DNA of 64,000 nucleotides from Diploscapter coronatus (GCA_964036155.1 OZ038422.1:32821201-32885200), one strand, 5' to 3'; positions 10,455-22,745 are shown, numbered from the stretch's first letter. The notes: generated by a model not told the origin, from the sequence alone. Numbers and translations are program-made.

Positions 10455-11289
10455 CTTCTGGGGGAATAATTGATATCCTATAAATTGCTGTAATCACCTT
10501 AAAATAGTTCTATATCATATTAGAAGCGACGAAGCCGGGACAATAAATCTCGGATCTCTGTAATAGTCATGAAAAGTGAACACGCAGTATATCAGTATAT
10601 TTCCATTAGCCATGTTGCCAAAAATCACAGGATAATTACGCGGCCTTGATGATTCAAATGTCGCTCTTTAAGTGAAATTGGCTTGAGCCAGTATCGGATT
10701 TCAATGCCATTGATTATTTTGCTGATTAGACAACAATTACTTCGTTATCTTGAATTCGATGCCATAATTGGATTGTAAAAAGCATAAAATTTTCTGCAAT
10801 TTAAAAGAAGAAAGGTACATCGTATGCGCCAGCCAGTTTTCTGCAGCTATTGCGTACAATTCTAAATTTTCAAAATGTTATCATTTACTTTGGTTTAGAA
10901 AGTTCGCTATTATTATTAAAGGTAAAAATACTGATGCTAGATTACATAAAACCATGTAAGTGCGCATCTATAGCTATATCATATACATAGAAGACCACGA
11001 ATTAAAAACTATTAATTGTTGAACAATGAATGCGCTTTATGGATGTCACATGAGCAGGCTGTCGGCGGAGATTTTATTGGCCGCGTAATTACCTATGTAA
11101 GGAGGGCTACGCGTAATTATCCTGTGATTTTTGGCAACATGGCTAATGGAAATATACTGCGTGCTCACTTTACACAACTATTACAGAGGTCCGAGGTTTA
11201 TTGTCCCGGCTTCGTCGCTTCTGGTATCATATAGAACGATGTTAAGGTAATTACAACAATTTCTAGAATATCAATTATTCCCCCAGAAG
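10455..11289. mobile_element. 835-bp TA-flanked foldback element (Tc1/mariner-like, non-autonomous)
   Basis: Terminal inverted repeats of roughly 190 bp begin CTTCTGGGGGAATAATTG and are bounded by TA dinucleotides at 10453-10454 and 11290-11291. The inner repeat includes AGCGACGAAGCCGGGACAAT. The interior has no transposase-like frame. The 72-codon frame at 11016-11234 lies mostly in the right terminal repeat. Confidence 0.75.
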
Positions 11290-11317
11290 TAGTAATGTAT
11301 AAATATATATATTTTAA

Positions 11318-11650
11318 ATTAGTCAATTTAGATGGATAGTGTGTCTGATTTAGACAGGCAATAATACATTAGGCCAAATTTCGTTCTGTGCGAAGTTGGT
11401 CTTCCTTTGTAGAGCCTAACTGAAGAGAACGAAATAGGGATAGTACATGAGAAAAAAATTGGCTTCCAAACCAGGAAATCAAGACTTTGATCATCCTCTC
11501 TTTCGTGCAAATAGATACGATTTTTTTTCTTATTGCCACATTTCGTCCCAATTTCTATGACGAAGAACATTTGTTCATTTATGTAAAATTCGAATAGTTT
11601 GGGAAATAGAAATTCAACTAATTTGAGGGATAAAATAACTTTCGTTTCAG
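11318..11650 (-). repeat. Interspersed repeat family D, copy 1
   Basis: Reverse-complement match to 26320-26635 and 34935-35265. Shared landmarks are AACAAATGTTCTTCGTCAT and GATGATCAAAGTCTTGATTT. Short overlapping frames here recur in the other copies and are judged non-genic. Confidence 0.75.
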
Positions 11651-11989
11651 GGTCGATCCAGGATTCATTGCCGTATCGGCTACAGATTTTTTGAAAATCT
11701 GACGGTCAAATTCAGTATCTTGCCTTCATAATACAACTTTTTAAAAATTCATATCTCCCTGTATGTGCACATTCTAGAAGAAGTTCTGAAATAAAAGTTG
11801 ATTAACTTGAAGAGCTCTACATGATTTCATGGAAAACTTCGATGTTAACTCATATTTCACTTGTAAACACAGTACGGGCAAAAAGTGCGCAATCAAGACG
11901 CGAAATATGCGCATTTCTGCAGAAATTGATAATCAAAAAATCTGTTCTTTGATCCATGATAAACTAGAGATATGTACCTGTTGAATAAA
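11650..11989. repeat. Fragment related to the long foldback element at 35351-36357
   Basis: Shares TGTGCACATTCTAGAA, GTAAACACAGTACGGGC and GCGCAATCAAGACGCGAAA blocks with that element, some direct and some inverted. No terminal repeat is preserved. Confidence 0.55.
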
Positions 11990-12268
11990 AAAATATAGCT
12001 AGACCCGAGGTGTTTTCATAAAAGTTGCTTAGTTTTTCGAGCTCTATCAATTGATATACATGTTGTGGGATCTGACCCTCAAAATTGAAATTTCGATTTT
12101 TGGGTCCCCAACTTTGGTGCGATAGTAATTTTATTGGTCTCCCCATTTTTGTGTTTAGGGCCCATGGGTGTATCCACCTATATAGGTTTGGTCCGGATTC
12201 AAGAGACTTTTGCAATTTTCCGATCACTCTTTATATTTTGTTCTGGTTACTCGAAGAATGCGTCTTAA
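11990..12268 (-). repeat. Interspersed repeat family C, copy 3
   Basis: Reverse complement of 5587-5870. It abuts the second large inverted repeat, which starts at about 12269. Confidence 0.75.
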
Positions 12269-13420
12269 TTAGAACGGAAATTCGTAGAAATGAAAATTTT
12301 GAAATAAAAAATTAGGAGTAAAACGGATGCACTTGGGACATGTCCTCAGTTCCCATGTACCAATTTTATTTATCTTGCGGAAATTCAATAACTATTCGAT
12401 TTTTTCCTCTAATTCCACGTAAATCGTTCCGAATATTTGTTTCCAGTTTATGTCATTCTTCAGGAGTTGTTTAGACAGACGTTTGTTCTGAAATTTTGAA
12501 CTAAATGCCACGCTGTCATGAGAGATGTTCATATTTTTGAGACATATGCACCCAAAGTCGGATAACGTTTAGTTTTCAACATAAACTATGCCATAGCATG
12601 ATTTTAAAATCCTAAATTTGCGAATTTTCATTACGAAAATAGGAAAATGGGTCGACAGACAAAACGTTTATTTACAACGTCTTTACTAATATTTTAACAA
12701 AAAATTAACGAGGATTACTTTGTAAGAATGAACTCAAATCAAATTCGGCGGTTATCCAAATGTGAATAAAGTTTCACTCGTAAATCGCCATCGAACTTTT
12801 AATATTAATTTAAGAACAAATAACTTTATCTTTATTACGTGATATTTTGAGAAATTATGAACAGAAAATAACGAATAGAAAAATAAATTCCAATATGTCA
12901 ACTAATTGTAATACCCATATGTAAATTTGTGAGAGTTGCATAAATTATGACTAGGTAAAACTAATAGATCTCTTGTTCAATTCCATTTTCGAATTTTTCG
13001 TTCTTGAATAAAACCTTATTGTATGCCTTCACAACGGTAATACAGCAGTATCTACAACTGATTATTAGAAAGAAATCAATGTTTAAAATTTCTTACTTAT
13101 AACGTTCTTATGTATAATTTAGAACCATATTGAACTTAATAGGATGGTAAAACACGACATTTTCACTGTGAGAATCTGACTAAACTAATTGCACGCGACC
13201 CTGAAGTACGTGGCACTAAGCCTGGTCCATTTGTCGCTCTGAAATCAACAACTATAAAAATTTAGTACATGGATTTCGAGTGTATTTGGAAAAATAGCAA
13301 CTTAAGAGTGAATGTTAGCAAAAATAAAAGTCACAAGGAAGGGGTGCAGAACAGGGGTCCATGGGTTTAGTTGATTTTCACATATATTGCTCAGTTTTTC
13401 ACTCTGATTCTCATGGTGCA
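12269..13420 (+). repeat. Left arm of inverted repeat IR2
   Basis: About 1.15 kb that recurs in reverse complement at 27305-28461, with long identical stretches (for example around GCACGCGACCCTGAAGTACG). No frame longer than about 60 codons is shared. It may be two opposed copies of one non-coding element. Confidence 0.8.
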
Positions 13421-13479
13421 GTCCGTTTTTTTTCTCGAAAAAATGCAAGTGGGGAAGTTATGCTAATTTTTAGATACGA

Positions 13480-14138
13480 CCTCGGGAAAAAAATTCATAA
13501 CTTTCTTATTTCTGAACCAAATTCGACCATTCTTCTTTTATTTGATTATTATAGATATCCAGTTTATCAGACAATAAAATAAGAATTTTTTTAGGCTCAA
13601 TTACTAATTTTCCAAAGTGCCGTTTAGACAGAAAATTTTCAAAAAATCATATCTCCCTGTGTGTGCACATTCTAAAATAAGTTCTGGAACAAAAGTTGTT
13701 CAGCATGTCATTCTACACAACATACTGGAGGGACAAATTTTTCCAATGTCATTTACGCGTAAAGGTAGTACGGATCGAAAAGTCCGCAATTGAGACGCGA
13801 AAAACGCGCATTTCCGCAGAAATTGATATTCAAAAATTCTTATTTTCTTACCTGGTAATCTAGAGACCAAATGCTGTCGAATAAAAAAAGAATCATTCAA
13901 TTTGATTCAGAAATAAGGGAGTTATGAATTTTTGAACATTTGTTTAGCTATAAAAAATTTGCTTCTCCAAAAACAGGTGGTTTTATGGGTATGGGTAATT
14001 GGTTTCGACCCAAGAGTTATACCAAACAAAACCATTACGTAAGGAGAGTATAATAAAAAAAAAACCCTACTCAATCTGGATAAAAAATAAAAAAGCTATT
14101 CAAAAAGTAAATTGGGAAGATAAACTTGAAACACCCTG
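13480..14138 (+). mobile_element. Truncated copy of the CAGGGTGTTTC foldback element
   Basis: The right end matches the terminal repeat of 35351-36357, including GGGTATGGGTAATTGG and GAAACACCCTG at 14128-14138 followed by TA. The left terminal repeat is missing or eroded. The 63-codon frame at 13999-14190 lies in this repeat. Confidence 0.65.
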
Positions 14139-15078
14139 TAGATACCAGGATGAGTTGAGGTATAAATACCATGACCTGATTCATGAGTAGAGACCGCAAG
14201 TGATATTCTCGATTTGAAGACAGAATCATGGAAGTATTTTTCTAGGGTTCTGTAGGACTAGACAGGATTATAGCAAAAAACCGCATGAAAAGCGGATCAG
14301 TGTGACCAAAGATATGAATTTTTGAAGACGATATTCGAAAACTCCCTTTTCTTCCTATTTTCTTCGTCAAGCATTTATTTTAACTACTAGCATGGGGCGA
14401 CTTTGCCGTGCATTATTAGTGGGTGTGGCCTAGTCGAAGCGTCGTTGTTCGTTGTCTTCCGAATGAAATGAAAACTGAAGAACTTTCCATATTGGTGCAA
14501 TAACCGGGTGCAAATTGAAAGAAAATTCAAATGACGAGGATTTTGCGACTCTTTGACGAATCAGTACTCTGTTAAACGAGGCGTACGGCCTTTTTTATTT
14601 AGGGAAATCGTTTTTTGCAGCGCCGACCTGCGCCGGGCTGAAAAGCGATGCATTTTCTATCACAAAATAACAAGAAAAATGTAATCTTTCATATTCCGCG
14701 TGAGCGCTGATGAGCACGGCCTATGAAGCTCAAACGAGCGATTTTAAAATTTCAGTGTCCGATTTCGCGGACTCAATTCGTGTTTCGGGGGCATGTTCCG
14801 GAAGCAAAAATGTTCCCTAGGACTCATATCTAATAGTGGGAAAAGAAAAATCAGAAAAAGTCACTTCACAAGTTTTAGCGAAGTTTCCTTCGTTGACTTT
14901 GTCTGCACAGAGTGGGCGGAGCTTGCGCTCTCTAAGCATAATGCCAAAATGCTGGAGCCGATTCCAGTCGAAATATTATCGATGCGCCCTAAAACATGTA
15001 AAGACACTGCAACTGATCAAATAGGCCCCCCTCCCTCCCAATTGTCATAATTCCAATATTTTCAATTCGTTCTCCAGA
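14139..15078. other. Gene-free stretch
   Basis: No exon chain was found. Base composition turns more GC-rich from about 14560, and the overlapping 85- and 62-codon frames near 14793-15050 have no recognisable features. Confidence 0.4.
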
Positions 15079-15316
15079 CTCAGCGAAACTTGTACCTATC
15101 CGAGTCGATCCGGACGGATGTCGGCAGTTTGGCCCGAGTCGGTCGGCATGCTGCTCCGCCCGGATCGGCAATTCAGTCCAAGTTGATCCGAGTCAGTCGA
15201 CAGTTTTACCAGATAAAAATTACCGACTAACACGGATCCGAGCGAACTGGCATTGGTCGGCAAAAAAGTGCCGATATCCGTCCGGATTGACTCGGATAGG
15301 CGCAATTTTCGCTGAG
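15079..15316. mobile_element. 238-bp MITE-like element
   Basis: The ends CTCAGCGAAA and TTTCGCTGAG are complementary, and the inverted repeat continues inward through CCTATCCGAGTCGATCCGGAC. The interior repeats variants of GATCCGAGTC. It lies about 100 bp upstream of the methyltransferase start and could influence its promoter. Confidence 0.7.
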
Positions 15317-15421
15317 TAGAATCGATGCATTGTTCAGGACAATTGAAGTATTGACATAGTAAACTACTATATTACTTTCACTGCTAAAGTCGATTTGCGA
15401 TATTGATATTTTGGATAAAAG

Positions 15422-17933
15422 ATGTCCAACCAATATCTATTCTTCATTCTATTTTTGATCATCAACTCAGGACTTTGGATGATATTCGATAATGCTCAAC
15501 AAAGTAGGCGTGCAGAAATGTATTTGACGTGTGTCGAAAATGGTGTATATTTTTAAACCGAACACTCAATCGTAAACCTTCAGAATGGCAACATTTTGAA
15601 GAAGCATTATGTTGATTTTTTTCCTATTTTCAAAGATTCTCATTAAATTTATTAGATCGCATGAAAGAGCTTCAAAGACTAATACTCGATCAAAGAAATG
15701 AAGAGAAGAATTCAGCTCCGCCCGAACCTAAAAAGGTATCTAAATTTTAATTTTACTAAAGGTCTTGAACTTGTTACATTAACATTTCTTTAAATGGTTA
15801 CAGCTAGGAATTTTTGGTGTAGCTTTTAGTATTGTAACTTCTCTGAACAAAAGTATGGAAGATTCTTTAATCCTGAAATAAAATATCATTAGATTAAAAA
15901 ATTCTCATGAAATAACCAAATTTTCACACTTCTACATTTTGGGCTCATAGAAAAAGACACCACCCTTTCTAAGAAATAGTATGAGAAAGCAAGAGACGAA
16001 AAGAAAAAAAGTGTTGTCTTTTTCCAGGAGCCACATTTTGGATGTTTCGATGCTCCAATTTTTTCACGTCATCATATAAAAAAGTTTGAACTAACTTTAA
16101 AATCATATCATTTCAGCAAAACAACGACGATAAAGGCGATAAAATAGTGATCAGCAAAGAATTCGTCGATTGGTACAAGAAGCAGGGTCCTATGCGAGCA
16201 AATTATGTGAAGATTACAGTCAATCAGGAAATCTATAATGTCCTCGCTCCCGAGGTAAGCAATTCATCCTCATCGCTTGTAGCTTCGAAAGGACGAAAGA
16301 GTAGGATTTTTGGCTCCTTTCCTGGTCGCGATCCACTCAACAGTGACCGAATGAGAGACTTTGATTCGGAAGTCTCTTTTATTTGAGTCTGATTCCGCTC
16401 TACAAAGAAAACACGTTGACTGCCGAACTCGTGCTTATTTCATGTCGAGAGAAGTGGTAACGAGATGAGAATAAGATCAATGAGAATTGAGATTTTTGGG
16501 GAATACTACTTTGGTGTGCGGGGAATTCTGTCCGCACAACACGAATTTTTCTATCCTTATCTACCACCTTTTATACCTAGCTACCCCTCTGTCAAATCAC
16601 GAAGTTGGACATTTTTCAAGAAGTCTTATCAATTATTTCTTAATTTCCTAAAATAGGCCTATTGCCCTCGAATACGACTCGGACGAATTTTCGACGGCGG
16701 AAAATGGATGTGCGATCCGATCAATTTGCCTAATGGATGTGTGTAAGACAAATATTAGCGGCACGGAAAAAAGAGGTCATCGGGAGCTGGTGCATACAGA
16801 GAAAACTCTAACTGTCTTCATTGAAACACACTATTTCGTCGTAGGGTTGTTAGAGTCTGACTGCCCCTCTTTGTTCAAATAAGCTTTTTTACGCGTTGAC
16901 AATGCGACAATTTTTGCCCTCCTAAAATAGGCATTTAGAATTTTCTCTTTGGGGATCAATGGCCAACCATCGTTCGATGAGGAAATTCAGAAATACACGA
17001 ACATGAGATGCAAAATTTATGGATATGATATGGTGCGAATTTTATTATACATGATAAAATGCTATGAAAGATAAATTTTTTTGAATTATAGTTTGAAAAG
17101 AGCTTTTTCTTTCGTGAAAACCTCCACAGGATGTGATTTTGAATCAGCCTGATCAAAATTTAAAAGTTTAGTCATTATTAATGCAAATCAAATTGAAAAC
17201 GAAAATATATATATATTGATTAGTATTCTTCATCGAGTTTTGACATAAAAAATCAAACTTTTAGTCGCCAGGAAAAATTTCTGCAAAAGTATTCCAGTCG
17301 ATAAATGGGATGTCACGAGCAATTACACTTGCCAATGTTACCGATGCCAGTAAAGGAACTTCGACTATTGGTTAAGATTTTTTCGTTCGTATTGCATATG
17401 CTTACTTTCAGAAGATCTAATGAAGCTAGAAAAAGTCGATAAAATCGAAATCTTGAAGATCGACATCGAAGGCGCGGAATTCCACGTTATGACGCAGTTT
17501 CTGCAGAAGCAAACTGTTTGCCAGGTAATTTATAGAATTTTAATATATTTCCTAAAATTAGGTAAAAATTTTCTTATGACGTGAAAAATGTGACCTCAGA
17601 GTTTTCATTATTCTTCCCTCTAAGAATATTATTTTGACTTCAAACCTCATGAAATTTTCAAGAAGCAAAAAACGATTTTTTAATATCTTTCATTAGATTC
17701 TGATCGAAATTCACAGTAGTTACGATGGAACGAAAAATCTGTTGAGAGATATCGCCAGGTTTGAAATGAACTTACCAAATATTTTTGATAGAAAAAGTTT
17801 AAGATTCGATTATTTGCTGTTCCATTTCGAAATCAACCCGAATTATCCATTTTTGGGCGCCGAATTCAGTTTCATCCACAAAAGTTGCATGCAACGTTAT
17901 TCCGCTATCGAACTTTACAGATACTTACCTTGA
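15422..17933 (+). CDS. METTL24/FkbM-like (Methyltransf_21) methyltransferase, membrane-anchored
   Basis: Ten exons: 15422-15503, 15656-15735, 16117-16254, 16657-16742, 16939-17032, 17092-17113, 17272-17370, 17412-17524, 17697-17758 and 17804-17933. They join to 301 residues. Residues 4-16 (QYLFFILFLIINS) form a signal-anchor. Family marks are a conserved DGGKWMC block (113-119), VIFSLGIN at the SAM-fold entry (129-136), KIDIEGAEF (216-224, the conserved acidic loop) and ILIEIHS (239-245). METTL24-like proteins are predicted SAM-dependent methyltransferases, possibly secretory; the substrate is unknown. The tiny exon 6 is the least certain. The last intron (45 bp) would keep the frame if retained. 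A poly(A) signal lies at 17949-17954. Confidence 0.82.
15942..16032. mobile_element. 91-bp MITE, family F, in intron 2 of the methyltransferase gene
   Basis: The ends are GGCTCATAGAAAAAGAC and GTCTTTTTCCAGGAGCC. Perfect 8-bp duplications ACATTTTG lie at 15934-15941 and 16033-16040. Same family as 2695-2784. It sits about 85 bp upstream of the exon 3 acceptor. Confidence 0.88.
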
Positions 17934-17954
17934 AATTCGCAATTTTTAAATAAA

Positions 17955-18741
17955 TTTTTTACTGGTTTTAGTCCTCAATATCCTTCCAAATGTGGCTGTA
18001 ATTTTTAACATTGCGAGTACTTGGGGATGCTAGATGGTAATCTCGTGAAAATTTTCTTAGCCTGACCAAATTTTTAAAATGAAAATATAATAATTTCGAA
18101 GGGTGTTTTCTGTTCGATGTCCGTATAACTTTAAAGCGGTTGAAATTATTAACTTTTGTGATTTTTCATAGGCTGATTTTTAATTAGTTTATTGTTGTTA
18201 AATTAAAACATCGAAATAAACTAATTGGTCAACAATCGTTCTTTTTATAGATCGAATTTATGCAATTATTCATAGTTCGGGCATCATTTTGGCTTTGATT
18301 GTCACTTTCTTCGGCATACTTTTCATTGGCTCATTTGCTTTTTCATTTTCACAGCTCGTTCTGCTTTCGGCTAGCCGTTTTACTACCAAGTTCAACATGT
18401 CAGCTGCCTTTCTGCAAACAGATCTTGGAGAATTTTTTATCGAGACAAAATTGTGTTGGGAGCATTTTTATTTCTTTCTAAATAGTTGTTACTGGTGTTC
18501 GGAGTCCATATAATGGATTTAGAATATCGCTCTGAAATTCAACAAAATAGTAACTTGATAATTCGTTACTTCGCAACCAACGAAATAGTATGGGAAGATA
18601 TTTGTTTCCTACTTTACCTTATACCCTTAACTATTGATTGTGAAGTAACGAGGTAACGAACTATCCAGATTGTCAAAAAATCATGGGAAAGTTATGGTTG
18701 AATTTACTATAGTATAATAAATAATCGCTAAAATACCCATT
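17955..18741. other. Gene-free stretch between convergent genes
   Basis: Holds the 3' sides of the methyltransferase gene and the SLC26 remnant. A hydrophobic 74-codon frame at 18289-18513 has no linked exon and was not accepted. A near-palindromic segment around CGTTACTTCGCAACC lies near 18560-18660, with a related form near 41335-41430. Confidence 0.4.
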
Positions 18742-19525
18742 TTACTCAGCAAACATGATGGCATCCTTTACAGTTGGAAAAAGAAACTCCGTAGGTAGCA
18801 ATTGATCGATTTAACAATAATCGATTTTTCGACAAAATATTTCTAAAAAATTAGATTTTTTAAAATTTAATCTAACAAATATCATACCGTTTGTTCCAGC
18901 CAAATATAGCGAAACCCCACTCGTTTTCAACTCTTTGGCAATCTACAAGAAAATTTGTTTTCTAATTATCAAAGAAAACGTTTTCAAGTGCCTTGATTCT
19001 CATAAAATCAATGTGCGAAATCGACGAGCAATCCATGACGAAGAAGACCGGTCTTTCAGATTTCTAAATTCATAGACTAATTAAATCAGCTTTTTAAAAG
19101 TAGACAAGCTTGGGAAAATTTCATAGAAAATTATCACTTTCATTGAGAAAATTTCTGCCTACTATGGCGACTTGAACAAGTTGTAGATTCAGAAAAATAA
19201 ATCAATTTGACACCTCTGAATCCAAAGTCCGCACCCATTCAGAGAATATCCTTTCGAAGGACTTGATAAACCGTTCACAATTTGTGAACAACAGTGGTCC
19301 GTCGAAGCGAAACACGCAAATCGATGAGGTCAACTCGGATTTGTGCGATGTCGGATAAGTGAAGCTACCGTATCGAGGCCTCAAATTGGTTCTTTCAAAA
19401 AGCAAATCGGAATTCAAAATTTTTGCATCAGTGAGGATGATCATCGTCAAATTAGTCACGTTTCTTCGTGCATTTTGATCTAATGATTTAAATTTTTTCC
19501 GAAAAGACAGGCGATGAAACACATT
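18742..19525 (-). pseudogene. SLC26 (sulfate permease) C-terminal STAS-domain remnant
   Basis: Four exons, 19214-19525, 18980-19063, 18877-18942 and 18742-18786, join in phase and end in a stop. They encode a STAS domain: ICVFRFDGPLLFTNCERF, then FFVMDCSSISHIDFM (the usual site for a conserved DxS/T-type turn), ELKTSGVSLYLAGTN and the typical ending FPTVKDAIMFAE. SLC26 proteins carry sulfate, chloride and other anions across plasma membranes, with the STAS domain cytosolic. All membrane-spanning exons are missing: 135 bp upstream the sequence enters the right IR1 arm. The reading frame is intact, so the truncation may be fairly recent. A divergent upstream part beyond the arm cannot be excluded. 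Confidence 0.7.
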
Positions 19526-19994
19526 CTATAGAGCCTTGTTGTGGATTTTCATAATTTTGGTACCACTGCGTTCTTAGAACGATGCTCAGCGACAGAGCTA
19601 AGGCGAAGTTTCGATTTCGACTTCGACTTCGAAAGTTTTGGAGAGTAAATTTCTTTATTTTTATCGAGATCTGTTTTCATTAATTTTTGCAATGTGTTTA
19701 TTGGTTTTAATGTTTTTTCTTATAAAAATTGTCATTTTCGATAATTTCTAAATTTATAGCCCTGCAAACGAAAATTCGCGAAGTAGAAAAATCTTTCATT
19801 CTAATTAAAATGCCAAATAGTAAAATAATTAATTTTTATTTTCAAAAATGAACAAATTCAATGTTTCTCAGTGAATTTAGGAAAAGTGATATAGTAGAGG
19901 CAAGAAAAAACTTGACAAAACAACCGCCAGCCGAAGGTTGGCGTCTAAAATGACGAGCGAGCGAGGAGTTCTAGTTTCGTTTAAAACAATCCGA

Positions 19995-21593
19995 TTAGGA
20001 CGTTATTACTGTGGTCCTATTCGGGAATACTTTCAATGGTTGCCAAATATATCTAAAGTAAAACAGTTGTTTAAATTAATTCATGCATTTTCCACTTTCT
20101 ACCTATTAAATCCTTTAGTTATTAGGAAAGTTGGCCCAAGATCTGCATCATAGAATACTTGTGATTGATTCTTGATCATAAATGCTAATATCCATCCAAA
20201 ACTCGATTCAGAAGAGGTCATTAGGAAAGAAGTGCAGATTTTCGAAGAAATATAAAATTCTGCACTAATTTTATTTTTGCTAACCATTGCAGCTACCTAA
20301 AATAAAAGTGTAGGGCATATTTAAATCAAAATTAAGATATAATGATGCAATAAATTGTAATTCTTTTGATCTTCATATTTCAAGACTAAATAGAACCTAG
20401 TCGGACCTCAGCGGCCTGAAGTGCACACTCTCAAGACTCGTCGGATCGATTTTGCATTGATAATATGCTAATTTGTGGCAAAAGTTTTGTTCTTATATAA
20501 TGGATAATTGTGGATGCAAAATGAATAAATTAGACTTGAATTGAGATTGAACAAAAGGCAAAATCTTCTAGATGGATTGGTAATTATCAAAATGATGAAT
20601 GAGGGAGTTGTTGCTTGTTTCTGTAATTATTTTGAAATTGGTTTGGTTTAGAGCCTTTGCGAGACAAAGGTCGAGTCGAGGGAGCGCGCAACGGAGGCTC
20701 GTTTTGAACAATGAGACTGCCTTTTATTAGACTTTTTATCAAGATAAAACTAACGAAAAATACAAAATTTAGCATCTATGCTAGCTAAAAATCAAATCGC
20801 GATAAAAATTATGCGTTGCACGCCAGGTCATTGTTACTTTTCGAACCATGTATAATATGCAGGGAATTCCTTGCTCAGATACAAAGATCTAGGCTCGAAC
20901 AGGCAACACATTTAACAATTTTACTAAAAAAGAAAGAAGAAAAATTAGAGAAATTGGATTAGAATCTCAGAAATTTAAAATTTACTAACGTTTTTATAGT
21001 TTCTATTGACGTTATCGGATAAATTTTTCATGAATACATGGTCATCTCCAAATACCAGCACATTTGGAACTTTCTGAATGAAATTTGAAAGGATACTAAT
21101 ATTTAAATACGTAGTTTATAAATAAAATTATATTACCAATTTATTGATGAGAAAGTCTATAGCTGGAATTGCGAAATTTATGTCAGATGGAAATGGATGA
21201 TCCGTCCTTCTTACATGTACACACAAATGATCAGCCGAAGTATTTCTAAAATACCAATTAATAAATTATTCTTTTTTTTGCTAATCATTCAAATTTACAG
21301 TTTCATATCTTTTATGGCCAATTGCCCCTCTTCGGTTGTGTTTTTGCTAAATTCGAAGTAAGGAATAAGCTCGTCGATGTACTCCTCGAAATATTTCGAA
21401 TTCAACACGTATGTTTGGTATAGATTGAGGTGGCTGTCATTTCTCGATAGAAGTCGTCTAAATTTGGAATATTTTCTCTTCCTGTAAAAAGAAAGCACTT
21501 TCTCGGGTCTTCATAATTGCAACATTGTTGGTATCCTTTATAATATGCGAAGTCAATTCCACTCTCATTTATAAAAGGAATACGAACGTCATT
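19995..21593 (-). CDS. GT11 alpha-1,2-fucosyltransferase-like protein, right copy (C-terminal six exons)
   Basis: Exons 21499-21593, 21299-21457, 21137-21245, 20990-21073, 20103-20296 and 19995-20052 have the same lengths and phases as the left copy and give 232 codons plus stop. Motifs are NDVRIPF, YFEEYIDELIPYFEF, HVRRTD, VFGDDHVFM and LMTSSESSFGW. By eye about 57 of 232 residues differ from the left copy, clustered in exon 1, early exon 2, the end of exon 4 and the end of exon 5. Introns 3 and most of 4 are nearly unchanged. No frame break was seen, so both copies may be functional. The 5' exon(s) were not identified; a 69-codon frame at 21589-21798 crosses a long A tract and was not accepted as the start. 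Confidence 0.75.
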
Positions 21594-22574
21594 CTGAATT
21601 ATCGTTGATTGGAGAGAAAGTCGATATCCATGCAGCAATTAGAAATCGCATTTGAGGAGCGAAATAGTGAGTCGCATAGAAGAGAAATGAGACGAATAGC
21701 GTAGTTTTTGGATATCGACGTTCTCTCCTAATCAATAATAGAAAGTTTTTTTTTTTTTTTTTTAAATACTTATATCTTCGTTTCGAGAAATTCCTCATCC
21801 AACATTACTTCTCGTTTATTTTTAAGGCGCGCTCTTTGAAAAACTCGAGTTTTTCATAGAGGGGGTGATACCGAGCGTTTATGGAGGTTTTCGACTACGC
21901 TGATTACGAATATGATAGTTTAAATGCGATTTGATCACTTATTTCGCCTGTTCCAGAACCCATGTGTCCGAGAAATTTCGAAACCGTTCTTCTGCACCGA
22001 AAAATACAAATTTGGTCACAATCTACTTGTCTGTATCTCCTCTACATTTCGATACCAAAATCTCATCGAAATAACCATATTGCTGCTATGAAAAATTGAT
22101 TTTTTTTTGCCAAAATGTGAAAATTCAGATATAGAAATTTGCAATTAAACTTTTAATTCCCATAATTGGATATGCGAAAGTTCTTTATACCGGCAAGTAG
22201 CCTAGGCATTTACGTTCTAAAATGGTATAAATCAATCAAATTGAATCTTGCCAATTTGAGAAATGACGATTCTTCTGGGCTAATAGAAAAAGACACCGGC
22301 TTTTTTCTTTTCTTATCTTGCCTCCCCCATACTATTTCTTAGAAAACCCGGTCTTTTTCTAGGAGCCCTCTTCTGACTCATATTGGGTTGAAAAATCGAC
22401 AGTTGAAATTCAAAAATTCATATCATGCCTTTGGCTATGTCAGTTCGTTTTCCAAGCAGTTTTCTGTTATAAGCTTGATTAGCCCATCAGATTTTGAGAA
22501 AAATACTTTCATAACTCTGCTTTCACATCGAAAATATCGCTGGTGCCCTCTAGGTACTACCCCAAACTCGCTTC

Positions 22575-22745
22575 TTACGAATAACATGTCTTATAAATTC
22601 GTACACTTGTAATAATAATCTTCTCCATTTTAGGGAATATTGATTTTATCTCGCGAAGTTGCTGCATATCATAACCACGGCACCAACTGTCGATGCGAAT
22701 GACATGCATTCTGTTGATGGTCCTTCCGATTCCGTAGCCTGCCAT
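22575..22745 (-). other. Right-arm partner of the 56-codon reading frame
   Basis: Same length as 2317-2487, with start and stop intact. It begins MAGYGIGRTINRM and ends VRIYKTCYS. Function unknown. Confidence 0.35.

Noticed and set aside
15096..15433. Minus-strand frames of 68-69 codons
   Set aside because: They lie in the 238-bp MITE with CTCAGCG ends and have repetitive composition.
18289..18513. Hydrophobic 74-codon frame suggesting a transporter exon
   Set aside because: No neighbouring exon, no family motif; chance hydrophobicity is common in T-rich DNA.
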